A stretch of 18,759 nt of DNA from NCBI GenBank assembly GCA_016713645.1, contig JADJOU010000028.1:1-18759 (forward strand), in the 5' to 3' direction. Made by a program: the position numbers and the translations under genes. The notes below the pieces were generated by a model that searched no databases, was not told the origin of the DNA, and worked only from the letters and a program-made list of their open reading frames with translations. The DNA is from Bacteroidota bacterium (lineage in GTDB: Bacteria > Bacteroidota > Bacteroidia > Chitinophagales > JADJOU01). Positions 1-8,615 of this stretch are shown here, one piece after another. Numbering within the stretch: position 1 is the first letter of the stretch; every line of letters starts with the position of its first letter.

Positions 1-236
1 TTTGGTTGGGAAGTGCTAGATATGGAAGGCAATGATATTGACGATGTCATCAAAGTGAGGACCACGCTAAATCACTCACAGGAAAAGGCAAACCCATCTG
101 TATTTTGATGAAAACAGAAATGGGCAAAGGTGTAGATTTTATGGAGGGAACTCATAAATGGCACGGTTCACCACCGAACAACGACCAACTCGCCGCAGCA
201 CTCGCTCAATTAGAAGAGACCAAAGGGGATTATTAA
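1..236 (+). CDS. Transketolase, N-terminal subunit (3' end only, frameshifted)
   Basis: Only the last ~78 codons are in the window. The visible residues read FGWEVLDMEGNDIDDV, then KSLTGKGKPICILMKTEMGK, then GVDFMEGTHKWHG, and the protein ends ETKGDY. This is the end of the thiamine-diphosphate-binding half of transketolase (pentose phosphate pathway, two-carbon ketol transfer); the KGKGV..ME...WHG pattern is typical. The stop right after this module suggests the split two-gene form of the enzyme, but the C-terminal subunit is not visible here, so this is inference. The first 57 bases read in frame 1, while the rest only makes sense in frame 3: one base is missing near 58-60, after which DHAKSL continues. 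Without that correction the frame stops at 106-108. Convergent with pgk across a repeat-rich spacer. Confidence 0.85.
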
Positions 237-500
237 TTCTCATCTTACTCAAGCCACATATAGGGTTTTATTTGCCACGCTGTGTCACTACAAAGTGTAA
301 GTGAAATGCACGAATACATCTCGTATGATTTAAATTCACGGTTAACATTCGTACGTTTCCCCCTACTGAGGGACACAGCGTAACTAAAATCCTTCAGCAG
401 CATTCTGCTGCTAAGCTCGCCTCCGTGCTAAATAGCCACGAATTCACGAGGCCACCTCTCGACTGTGATTTATTCGTTTTCATTCATTGCATTCGTATGT

Positions 501-567
501 AAATATTAATTGTGCGCATCTCAAATTCTTATACGCAGCTATATCAATTCGTGCATTCGTGGCAAAA
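501..567 (+). repeat. Direct repeat copy A (~67 bp)
   Basis: Starts AAATATTAATTGTGCGCA and ends ATTCGTGCATTCGTGGCAAA. It aligns end to end with 678-748, with small indels and substitutions in the middle (TATACGCAGCTAT here against TATGCGAAGCAAT there). It is longer than the simple ATTCGTGCATTCGTGGC unit, so the repeat is compound: an AT-rich left part plus the widespread unit. Confidence 0.75.
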
Positions 568-677
568 TATCCTTCCAGCAGCGCTGGCGCTGCTAAACTT
601 ATAAATGTAAATGGCACGAATGAACAGATTGTGAAACAGATGAAATAGTTAAAAGAAAGTATTCGTGCATTCGTGGC

Positions 678-748
678 AAATATTAATTGTGCGCAGCACA
701 TAATTTCTTATGCGAAGCAATACCAATTCGTCGTGCATTCTTGCAAAA
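678..748 (+). repeat. Direct repeat copy B (~71 bp)
   Basis: Partner of 501-567. It begins with the same AAATATTAATTGTGCGCA and ends in a degenerate CGTGCATTCTTGCAAAA. The start-to-start distance is 177 bp. An intact ATTCGTGCATTCGTGGC unit directly precedes this copy at 661-677, so units follow one another in series. Confidence 0.75.
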
Positions 749-767
749 CATTGGGTTCATACAATGT
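748..767 (-). terminator. Possible weak terminator for pgk
   Basis: A 6-bp stem (748-753 with 762-767, 8-nt loop) lies 20 bases beyond the pgk stop. On the minus strand it is followed by TTTTGC only, so the U-tract is short. It is the best hairpin in the right place, not a convincing terminator. Confidence 0.25.
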
Positions 768-786
768 GGCAAATGAAAATTGATCT

Positions 787-2006
787 TTAATTCGATTGAC
801 TAATCGCCTTAATTCCCGGCAATTCCTTGCCTTCAAAAAACTCCAAAAGCGCCCCACCACCTGTACTTGCATAAGATACGCGGTCGGCGAGTTTGAATTT
901 ATGTATAGCTGCAACGGAATCTCCTCCGCCTATCAGCGAAAATGCCCCTTTATCAGTTGCATCTGCAACGGCTTCTGCAATGGCTTTAGTGCCCTTGCTG
1001 AATTTCTCCATCTCAAAAACGCCCATCGGGCCATTCCACAAAATCGTCTTTGATGTTTTGATGATTTTTGAAAATTCTTCAATCGCCTGTGGTCCTATAT
1101 CTAAACCCATCCAGCCCTCTTTGATATCGTAATTTTTCTGCGCTGTCTGTATTCCTTCTGCATCGAATTTATCTGCAATAACACTATCTATCGGCAATAC
1201 AAAATTGACACCCTTGGCTTTTGCCTTCTCTATCAAGCTCTTCGCCAATTCCAATTGAGCTTCCTCGCAGAGCGAAGACCCAATCTTACCGCCCGTCGCT
1301 TTGAAAAATGTATAGGCCATTCCACCGCCGATGATGATATTATTCGCTCTATCGAGCAAACTTTCAATCAATAATATTTTGTCAGAAATCTTTGCACCCC
1401 CCAAATAGCCGTAAAGGGTTTTCTGCCGAATGCATGACCTTATTGGCATTGGCCACTTCTCTATCCATCAACATCCCAAACATTTTCGAGCCTTCGCTGA
1501 AAAAATGTGCGATGATCGCTGTGCTCGCATGTGCGCGATGTGCCGAACCAAAGGCATCATTGACATAGACATCTCCCATAGTAGATAACATCTCGGCAAA
1601 TTCATTATCTCCTGCGGTTTCCTCTTCATAGAAACGCGTATTTTCTAAAAGCAATACCTCGCCAGCTTGCAAGGCCTTTGATTTTCGATATGCCTCTTCC
1701 ACTCAAACAATCATCTGCAAATTGAACCTCTGTATTCAATACCTGAGTCAAATGACTCAATAGATGTTTTGTTGAATATTTCTCTTCAGCACCCATTTTT
1801 ACGGAATGCAATGCTTTCTTCGGTCTGCCGAAATGGGTCAATAAAACAACAGAACCACCATCTTTCAATATTTTTTTGAATAGTCGGAAGGGATTCTCTG
1901 ATTCAGTATCATCTGTGATTTCAAACTTGTCATTGAGTGGAACATTGAAATCTACGCGCACAATGGCGTGTTTGTTTTTGAAATTATAGCTATTGATAGA
2001 AACCAT
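787..2006 (-). CDS. pgk: Phosphoglycerate kinase (frameshifted in this sequence)
   Basis: Glycolytic enzyme, cytosolic: 1,3-bisphosphoglycerate + ADP to 3-phosphoglycerate + ATP. Family signatures run in order: VRVDFNVPL near the N-terminus, LTHFGRPK, GEVLLLENTRFYEEE, DVYVNDAFGSAHRAHAS, the GGAKISDK nucleotide-domain motif, WNGPMGVFE, and GGGDSVAA before a STGGGA end. About 405 codons, normal for the family. The ATG at 2006 (MVSINSYNF) matches the usual start; ATG 2015 is an alternative only 11 bases from the -7 element. Five breaks are visible: one base missing near 1904 and one extra in the A7 run 1871-1877 (together hiding RIRESLPTIQ), one near 1701, and two short homopolymers at 1413-1415 and 1403-1405, where adding a T to each restores NPFTAILGGAK. 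An essential gene with this many compensating breaks is more likely misread than dead. Confidence 0.93.
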
Positions 2007-2025
2007 TTTTGGCATTTTTGAGGTG

Positions 2026-2033
2026 CAAACATA
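2026..2033 (-). promoter_or_regulatory. pgk: Bacteroidota -7 element for pgk
   Basis: On the minus strand this reads TATGTTTG, a perfect TAnnTTTG. It lies 12 bases before ATG 2015 and 21 bases before ATG 2006, giving a very short leader. No clear TTG -33 element is seen at the usual spacing. Confidence 0.55.
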
Positions 2034-2146
2034 AGGTCTTTTCAAATATTTTGTTCGAAATAGATGAAGATAAGATTCCTATTTCTCTTAGTTCTTGCTT
2101 TATCAAGCCTTGATTTTGCTTGAAAAAGATTTTTTTTAATAAAAGG

Positions 2147-2177
2147 TTGTTTTTGTCGAATAGTAATTTTATCTTAG
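2147..2177 (+). promoter_or_regulatory. Probable promoter for the secreted protein at 2248
   Basis: TTG at 2147-2149, a 20-base gap, then TATCTTAG at 2170-2177 (7 of 8 positions of TAnnTTTG as TAtcTTaG). Spacing suits the Bacteroidota -33/-7 promoter. The predicted leader is about 60 bases. The 2007-2247 gap therefore carries divergent promoters and nothing else that I can see. Confidence 0.45.
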
Positions 2178-2247
2178 CATAGTTTATGGAATTAGATGTG
2201 AATTGCATCTTAATGTTACAAATTTGAAAACTATAAAAATTTTTACT

Positions 2248-3030
2248 ATGAAAATCTTTACAATCCTTCTCACCATTTCTTGCACAATTAGCGCCTTTGC
2301 TGGCGATGCCATTCAGGCCAATCTAACCGGAACCTGGGTAGGCAATCGATACCAATTCAATACGGATAAAAATGCTTACGAACAGGTCTTCACCTATATG
2401 TACGATTTAAAACAAGAGGGCAATCTCATCAAAGGAACTTCTTATATTAAGAATGACCGAGGGAATTTTGCAGAAATCGCCGTGCGCGGGTTGATTGAGG
2501 GGAATACCCTTTATTTTGAAGAATATGAAGTCATAAGAGCAGAGCGTCCCGAGGGAAAAATATGGTGTTTGAAGAAAGGAGAAAATCAACATTTCACAGA
2601 AAGGCAATGATTGGATTTTAAGTGGTGAGACGCCGGTTATTCGGAGCAATATGGCGACCCATGCAGTGGCGGGGTTTCTTATATGACGAAATTGGCAGAT
2701 GGCGTTGACCCTATCGCACCCAATCCAACTCAGAAGCAAATTGCGGATATAGCGGCTGAAGTGGGCACAGTCAATATTCAGTCATACCCAAATCCCTTCT
2801 ACGATCGCTCAATCATCTCTTTTAGCACTTCATCTACACAAAACATTGCCGTTGATATTATCGATGTGACAGGCAAGACTATCGCCAAATTATTCAATGG
2901 TGTGCGCGAAGCGGGGGAATATCAAATTAGTTTCGATGCCAATAAATATGGTTTTGACAATCGAATGCTCATCGCCAAAGTGACTGTAGGAGATCAAGTA
3001 TTCTCGACAACCATGGTTCAAGTGAAATAA
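2248..3030 (+). CDS. Secreted protein with T9SS type A sorting domain (frameshifted)
   Basis: A signal peptide (MKIFTILLTISCTISAFA) leads a lipocalin-like beta-rich stretch beginning LTGTWVGNRYQF and continuing YMYDLKQEGNLIKGTSY, in the style of small ligand- or inhibitor-type domains. The C-terminal ~80 residues are a type A sorting domain (TIGR04183 style): SYPNPFYDRSIISFS, then VDIIDVTGKTI, then the GEYQISFDA and VTVGDQVFSTTMVQVK strands. The protein should cross the outer membrane by T9SS and be released or anchored at the surface. Two compensating breaks lie in the middle: one extra A in the run 2582-2585 and one missing base near 2632-2635. Correcting them restores NISQKGNDWILSGE, then GYSEQYGDPCSGGVSYMTK. 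The start at 2248 is chosen because the signal peptide begins there. Specific function unknown. Confidence 0.8.
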
Positions 3031-3054
3031 AATTGGATATATCTTATACACCTT

Positions 3055-3085
3055 AAAGCCTCTAAATAATTTTAGAGGCTTTTTT
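3055..3085 (+). terminator. Strong rho-independent terminator
   Basis: A perfect 12-bp stem (3055-3066, AAAGCCTCTAAA, with 3071-3082), a 4-base loop TAAT, and a T-run at 3080-3085. It begins 25 bases after the stop of the secreted protein and insulates the response regulator gene downstream. Because the stem has A/T ends it could also work on the other strand, but no minus-strand gene runs into it. Confidence 0.9.
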
Positions 3086-3138
3086 AATGCATTCTCATTC
3101 AAAATCTCTATTTTTAGACCGAAATATTCAATCTGTTT

Positions 3139-4511
3139 ATGGCAAAAATATTAATTGTAGATGATGAAAAGAGTATTAGACGAACCTTGAGGGAAATCCT
3201 CGAGTTTGAAAAATACGATATTTCAGAGGCCGAAGATGGGCAGCAGGGGCTTGATATGATCACTGCGGAGGAATTTGATGCAGCCTTGTTTGATATCAAA
3301 ATGCCCAAAATCGATGGGATGGAATTGTTGACAAAGTCATGGAGATCAGACCAGACTTGCCTATCATCATGATCAGCGGACACGGTTCTCTAGACAATGC
3401 CGTTGAATGTGTCAAGAAAGGCGCTTACGATTATATCTCCAAACCACCTGATTTGAATAGACTTTTGATCACCATCAAAAATGCCTTAGATAAATCAACT
3501 CTCGTTGCGGAGACCAAAACACTCAAGACAAAAATCTTAAAATCCAAAGAGATTGTCGGCGAGAGCAAGAGCATCGTAAAAATTAAAGAGACGATAGAAA
3601 GAGTTGCACCCACAGAAGCGCGGGTGATGATCACTGGCGAGAATGGAACGGGAAAAGAATTGGTCGCTAGATGGATTCATGAGATGAGTTCAAGGGCTAA
3701 GTATCCTTTAGTTGAAGTCAATTGCGCCGCCATTCCGAGCGAATTGATCGAGAGTGAATTGTTTGGACATGAGAAAGGCTCATTTACTTCAGCCATCAAA
3801 CAGCGCATCGGCAAATTCGAACAAGCACACGGCGGAACCATATTCCTCGATGAGATTGGAGATATGGATTTGACCGCTCAAGCCAAAGTGCTTCGTGCAT
3901 TGCAAGAGCATAAAATTACCCGCGTAGGAGGGGAGAAGGAGATAAAAGTAGATGTGCGCGTCATTGCAGCGACGAATAAAAATCTATTGAAGGAGATTGA
4001 AATGGGCAAGTTTAGAATGGACTTATACCACCGTTTAAGTGTCATCTTAATTCATGTCCCGACGCTGAATGACCGAAAAGACGATATCCCTAAATTGACG
4101 GAGAAATTCTGTGCAGAGATTTGTCATGAATACGGTATGCAGACGAAGGCCATCTCGCCAAAAGCATTGGAATTGTTGCAGGCTTATGATTATTCTGGTA
4201 ATATCCGAGAGTTGAGGAATATCATCGAACGACTCATTATCTTGAGTGGAACTAAAATTGAAGAAGACGATGTGCTCACGCATACCTATATGCGCAAGCC
4301 CGCAGCTTCAGTTGATGAGAATACAGCCATTGAGGGATTTGATCGATTCAATAAATTCAATGAATTCAAAGAGTATATCGAGCACAAATTCTTGCGCCAT
4401 AAATTGGACAAGAACAACTGGAATATGACCAAAACGGCCGATGAAATGGAGATTCAGCGCAGTATGCTCTACAACAAAGTCGAGAAATACAATATCAAGA
4501 AAGAGGAGTAA
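3139..4511 (+). CDS. Sigma-54-dependent response regulator, NtrC family (frameshifted)
   Basis: Three domains. Receiver, residues 1-120: acidic pair DD at 8-9, phospho-acceptor D52 in FDIKMPKIDG, conserved K near 102 in YISKPP. AAA+ sigma-54 activator domain, about 145-375: Walker A GENGTGKE near 167, the sigma-54 contact loop GSFTSA near 214, Walker B GGTIFLDEIGD, then RVIAATNKNL and MDLYHRLSV with arginine-finger context. A C-terminal Fis-type helix-turn-helix ends NMTKTADEMEIQRSMLYNKV. It would be phosphorylated by an unlinked histidine kinase (none is in the window) and activate RNA polymerase-sigma-54 from enhancer-like sites. One A is missing from AAA at 3333-3335; restoring it joins MELLTK to VMEIRPDLPIIMISGH. 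Length about 457 residues, normal for the family. The contact loop departs from the textbook GAFTGA. Confidence 0.92.
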
Positions 4512-4557
4512 ATCCTTAAAAAAAACTAAAGACTTAACATGGGATGGCTGTTTGGCC

Positions 4558-4565
4558 TATCTTTG
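4558..4565 (+). promoter_or_regulatory. Bacteroidota -7 element for the lolA-like gene
   Basis: TATCTTTG, a perfect TAnnTTTG, 16 bases before the ATG at 4582. No good TTG -33 is present (TTA at 4534-4536 is the nearest), so this is supported by the -7 alone. Confidence 0.5.
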
Positions 4566-4581
4566 AGCATTTAATACGATT

Positions 4582-5252
4582 ATGCGTTTGCCATTTTTCT
4601 TACTTTTTTTATTTGCCTTTTCTGCTACAATATTTGGACAAAAATTAAAGACCAAGCCGGAGAAGACGATGAATGACCCGAAAGCGGGAAAGATTCTCCA
4701 AGAGGTCAAAGGAAAAATTGCCTCACTGAAATCATTCAAAATAGAATTCAACTATACTGTTTCTCATGGAGATTCAAAGACCAAGGAATCATTTGCTGGG
4801 TCTTATGCTGTGAAAGGTAAAATGTTTAAACTCCTCACTAAGAATCAAGAGATCTACAACAACGGTACCACGATATGGACCTATATGGCTGCCAATAAAG
4901 AATTGCAAATTTCAAAGAATGAAGGGAAGAATACCATCACTTCTCCCATCAGCATGATTGAAAATTTTGATAAAGAATACTATTATCAATTTAAGCCAAA
5001 TGAAACACCCGCCAAGGATCAAGTGATCATTGAATTGATTCCACTAAATAAAAAGAAACCCATGTTCAAAATCGATTTAATCATCGATGTCAAAAAGAAT
5101 CGAGTGGTTTATTCCAAATTATATGAGAAGTCTGGGGTGCGTCAAGAGTTCACCATCAATCAATTTCAAGAAAATATCGCACTCGACGATGCTGTCTTTA
5201 CAACGGACAAGAGCAAATATCAAAGGATGTGGAAGTGATTGATTTGAGATAA
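4582..5252 (+). CDS. lolA: LolA-like outer-membrane lipoprotein carrier
   Basis: A periplasmic chaperone that takes lipoproteins from the LolCDE complex to the outer membrane. The signal peptide is about residues 1-20 (MRLPFFLLFLFAFSATIFGQ). The mature part shows the LolA layout: DPKAGKILQEVKGKIASLKS, then FAGSYAVKGKMFKLL, the NGTTIWTYMAANKELQISKN strand pair, the ISMIENFDKEYYYQF segment, and a closing VFTTDKSKY. As read, the frame stops at 5238 with a short, unlikely end (QRMWK). One missing base near 5221 would give KDVEVIDLR and a stop at 5250-5252, the usual end of this family in Bacteroidota, so I use 5252. Single gene; its own -7 element lies 16 bases before the start. LolA assignment rests on fold-pattern recognition, as sequence conservation is low. 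Confidence 0.82.
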
Positions 5253-5260
5253 AAAGTAGT

Positions 5261-5376
5261 GTCTGGATTCTGGTGTTTGGAATATGGAATATTATTGGAA
5301 TTATTCTTACCTATATCATACATCCAAAATCCTCAATTCCACCAAATCAATCGTTACTCGTACATCGTAAATCATA
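5261..5376 (+). repeat. Composite heptamer-core-heptamer element, copy 1
   Basis: Left heptamers GTCTGGA, TTCTGGT, GTTTGGA, ATATGGA (5261-5288). The core runs from ATTATTGGAATTATTC to CATACATCCAAAATC (about 5291-5331). The right heptamers AATCGTT, ACTCGTA, CATCGTA, AATCATA occupy 5349-5376. The core matches 5529-5572 and 9061-9099. Confidence 0.75.
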
Positions 5377-5510
5377 AATTAACTAATTCCACAAAACTTA
5401 ATCGTAACTCATTAATTCGTACATCGTAAACCGTCCACTACACTTTGCACTTTGTCCCAACTTAAGTTGTGGAGGGATTAAAAATTAATTTTACATCGTC
5501 AATCTATAAG

Positions 5511-5620
5511 TGGTGTTTGGAGTATGGAATATAATTGGAATTACGCTTACCTAAATCATACATCTAAAATCACTCAATTCCACCAAATCAATCGTAAATC
5601 GTCAATCGTATATCGTAAAT
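5511..5620 (+). repeat. Composite heptamer-core-heptamer element, copy 2
   Basis: Left heptamers GTTTGGA and GTATGGA (5515-5528), core from ATAATTGGAATTACGC to CATACATCTAAAATC, and four clean right heptamers AATCGTA, AATCGTC, AATCGTA, TATCGTA at 5590-5617. It ends three bases from the stop codon of the minus-strand phosphoesterase. Confidence 0.8.
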
Positions 5621-5622
5621 CC

Positions 5623-6835
5623 CTATCCTCTTTGCAATTCAATCACCGCAATCTCAGGCAATATGCCTACGCGGCCAGGGAATCCGATAAATCCAAAGCC
5701 TCTATTTACATAGAGATATTGATGGTCCTCTTTGTATAGACCAGCCCATTGCTTGTATACCCATTGAACTGGACTGAATCTGAAGTATTTTGTCTCGACG
5801 CCCATTTGGAAGCCGTGGGTATGTCCCGCAAGTGCTAGATCAATTTCTGGATATTTTTTTGCGCACCTCCGCATCCCAATGCGATGGATCGTGAGAGAGC
5901 AATATGCGCACAGGTGCCACTTCGCTGCCTTGAATGGCTTTGTGCAATTTGCCGTATTGTGCAAATCGGACACCCCAATTCTCGATGCCTATGATAGCGA
6001 GTTTCTCGCCAGACTCATTTTCGATGATGTGATTTTCATTGAGAATTTTCCATCCCATCTTTTTGATGGCTATCTACCAATGCCTTGAAATTCGCCATTT
6101 TCGCAGTCGCGCTATCCCATTTCATATAGTCAGAATAATCGTGGTTGCCCGTAATGGAGAAATTGCCGTATTTGGATTTGATGGTTTTGAATATATCGAT
6201 ATAAGGGTCAACTTCTGTGGCTAAGTCGTTGACGAGGTCTCCAGTAAAAAAGAATAGGTCTGTTTCAGCGCATTGATTTTTTCTACTGCTTTAATCAATG
6301 GCTCTGTTCGCGTAAAGCTGCCTGAGTGGATATCAGAAATCTGCACTATTTTCAATCCCTCAAAACCCGCAGGGAGATTGGGTAATTTGATGACGATATG
6401 ATTGACTTGGTAGTCGTAAGCCGATTTTGCCATGCCATATAAAAAGGCCACAAAGGGCAGTCCACCGACGCCGACAGCGATTTTGTTGAAGAAGGACGAG
6501 CGCGACATATCTAAATCCCCATCTGCAACTTTATTGTAGCTGACCTTGCCCAATCGCATAAAATCTTCGACCAAGAGAAATAAGATGAGGAAAATTTTAA
6601 AAATGAGCACGGATACAATCAATCCAAATAGGTATTTAGTAAAGGCATTTCCGTGATGTCTAAAATCCATAGCTGTGCTCAGGGCAAAGAACAAGAGTGA
6701 AAAGCCTGTGAATCCCCAGTAGATATAGGTCGCCAATTGCTTCCACTTGCTATTTTCAAAAGCCGTCTTAATGCCTTGAAAAGCATATAAGTCTACAATC
6801 GCGATAATCAATATAAAGGAGATAAGTCTTGTCAT
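5623..6835 (-). CDS. Membrane-anchored metallophosphoesterase (frameshifted)
   Basis: A calcineurin-like phosphoesterase of the YkuE/YaeI-like group, ~403 residues. The N-terminal third is hydrophobic with about four membrane segments (MTRLISFILIIAIVDLYAF; YIYWGFTGFSLLFFALS; FGLIVSVLIFKIFLILFLL; AVGVGGLPFVAFLYGM). The catalytic part carries the five metal-site motifs in order: SDIHSG, GDLVND, GNHDYS, LLSHDPSHW, AGHTHGFQ. A hydrolytic role on a lipid or nucleotide phosphate is likely; the substrate cannot be read from sequence. Three indels break it: one base missing near 6262 (restoring KPDLFFFTGDLVND), one A short at 6060-6064, and one A extra in the run 5854-5860 (restoring RKKYPEIDLALAGHTHG). 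The ATG at 6835 is preferred over an upstream TTG. Divergent from the M1 peptidase with only 20 bases between starts. Confidence 0.88.
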
Positions 6836-6855
6836 TTTATTTCTATTTTTACGCA

Positions 6856-8545
6856 ATGAGCATTTTTATTATTAAAGCACCGCGTTTTGGCATTGTTCTG
6901 CATGGAACAATTTTTTTCCTCTTTTGGTTTCAAATGGCGCATGCGCAATTGACCAGTCAGAAGAAAACATTTACCCATCAAGACTCTTTGCGTGGAGGCC
7001 TCAATGAAAATAGGACTTGGTTTGATGTTTCAGCCTATGAATTGGATGTGAAAATCGATATCAAAGAAAGAACCATTAAAGGGGAATGCACCATGGAGTA
7101 TAAGGTGCTCAAGTCTGCGGATAAAATGCAAATTGATTTGTTTGCACAATATGAGATCCTATCGATCAATCGCTTTGGATTGCCCTTGGAATACAAACGA
7201 GATGGAAATGCCATCATTGTTCAAATGCCGCAGCGAGAGGGTTTGGGGATGTGAATTATATCACAGTGGCCTGAGGGGAAATTGCCGATAGCAAAAAAGC
7301 CCCATGGGATGGTGGATTTGTTTTCACCAAAGACAGCAATGGAAAAGATTGGGTGGGCGTGGCATGCGAAGGATTTGGAGCGAGCAGTTGGTGGCCGTGT
7401 AAGGATCACCTCAGCGACGAACCAGAGAGCATGGTCGTCAAAATATCTGCGCCAAAGGGAATGGTGGCGATTGCCAATGGTCGATTGGTGCAAGTGGATA
7501 CGGGAAGGGTGATGAATAAATTCATCTGGAAAGTCGTGAGTCCCATCAATACTTATAATGTCAATATCAGCATAGGCGATTATGTTCATTTCTCAGACAC
7601 CTTTATTTCGAGAAAAGATGCTGCTCGACTGGATTTGGATTATTGGGTATTGAGCGATCACCTTGAAAAAGCCAAAGAGCAATTCAAACAGGTCAAGCCG
7701 ATGTTGGTCTGTTATGAAGAGAAATTGGGGAAATATCCTTTTTATGACGATAGTTATAAATTGGTCGAGACACCCTATTTGGGCATGGAACATCAGTCTT
7801 GCATCGCCTATGGAAATGGCTATAAAAAGGGCTATGCGGGCAATACCAAGATGACCAATGGACATGAGTTCGATTATATCATCATCCACGAGAGCGGACA
7901 TGAATGGTTTGGCAATAATATCTCTTGCGCAGATATCGCCGATATGTGGATCCACGAGGCATTTACAACGTATACAGAGTCGATTTTTGTCGAGTGCAAT
8001 TACGGCAAAGAAAAAGCCGTGGATTATATCAATTCAAAATTCGAGCGCATTGGCAATAAAGCGCCCATGGTTGGTATATATGGCGTTAATGAAGAAGGAG
8101 CGGGCGATATGTATTCCAAAGGGAGTTTGTTTCTCAATACGCTCAGACATATCATCGACCATGATTCCCTTTGGTGGAGCATTCTCTACGATATGAATAC
8201 GGTGGCCTTTCACCATAAGACCATAGGATATAGTGATGTGCTGAATTATTTTAATCAGCGCAGCGGCAGGGATTTTACTAAGATATTTGAGCAGTATTTG
8301 AAATATCCCTCACCGCCAAAATTGAAATATTCACTGACAAAAATTAAAGGCAAGACCTTTGACGTTTCTATGCAATGGGAAACGGATGTGGTTGGATTTG
8401 AAATGCCTATCGTTGTATTGACGAAGAAAGGTGTCTATGAAAAAGTTAAAGTAAGTGAATCGAGTCCCACCAGGTTGTTTTAAGGGAAAAAGAAGCAATT
8501 TCAATGGAACCGAAGAACAGCGTATTATTTGTTTGTGGAGAATAA
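6856..8545 (+). CDS. M1-family zinc aminopeptidase, exported (frameshifted)
   Basis: About 560 residues. A probable signal peptide ends at MAHAQ (residues ~26-30). Then come the N-terminal beta domain (YELDVKIDIKERTIKGECTM) and the catalytic domain: substrate motif GMEHQSCIAYGN (GMEH where many M1 enzymes have GMEN), the zinc site HESGHEWFG with the third ligand E exactly 18 residues later in WIHEAFTTY (HExxH-x18-E), and the catalytic-tyrosine region GDMYSKGSLFLNTLRH. Short M1 form without a large C-terminal helical domain or a T9SS tail; probably periplasmic peptide breakdown. Breaks: one G short in G4 at 7245-7248 (restoring GLGDVNYITVA), an in-frame TGA at 7272-7274 probably with compensating loss in A6 at 7293-7298 (KKAPWDGGF follows), and one base missing near 8468-8471, after which QVVLREKEAI runs to the stop at 8543-8545. 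Confidence 0.9.
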
Positions 8546-8615
8546 ACAAGCATAAGGTCGCAAAAGAAATTGAGTCGATTCATAAATTAGAATTACATTC
8601 ACTAAAATTTGTCCT

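Larger units (their letters stand above)
237..786. repeat. Gene-free spacer packed with short direct and inverted repeats
   Basis: This 550-base gap between two convergent central-metabolism genes holds no credible gene. It contains several copies of an ATTCGTGCATTCGTGGCAAA-like unit: direct near 548-567 and 661-680, degenerate near 726-748, and inverted or partial near 436-446 and 612-620. Two short hairpins both sit after CCTTC and before TAA: 396-402/406-412 (AGCAGCA, 3-nt loop) and 577-584/587-594 (AGCAGCGC). A 10-bp inverted pair, ACGCTGTGTC at 277-286 and GACACAGCGT at 372-381, brackets the left part. Reading frames across this region are repeat translations without family resemblance. 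Confidence 0.75.
5253..5622. repeat. Spacer made of two composite repeat copies and heptamer arrays
   Basis: The 370 bases between the convergent LolA-like and phosphoesterase genes are almost entirely repetitive. Two ~110-base copies (5261-5376 and 5511-5620) share the order: GTTTGGA/ATATGGA-like heptamers, a ~50-base core, CAATTCCACCAAATCAATCG, then AATCGTA-type heptamers. Between them lie more degenerate heptamers (5400-5434), a CACTTTGCACTTTG stretch, and a 12-bp palindrome CAACTTAAGTTG (5458-5469). No gene is supported. Confidence 0.8.

Noticed and set aside
480..914. Short minus-strand frames left of pgk.
   Set aside because: They lie over the repeat cluster or the 3' end of pgk in another frame; composition is repeat-driven.
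3325..3345. Programmed ribosomal frameshift in the response regulator.
   Set aside because: The same kind of break occurs in many unrelated genes, which is better explained by homopolymer read error.
5349..5617. Heptamer arrays considered as a CRISPR.
   Set aside because: Units are 7 bases, directly tandem without spacers, and no cas genes are near.
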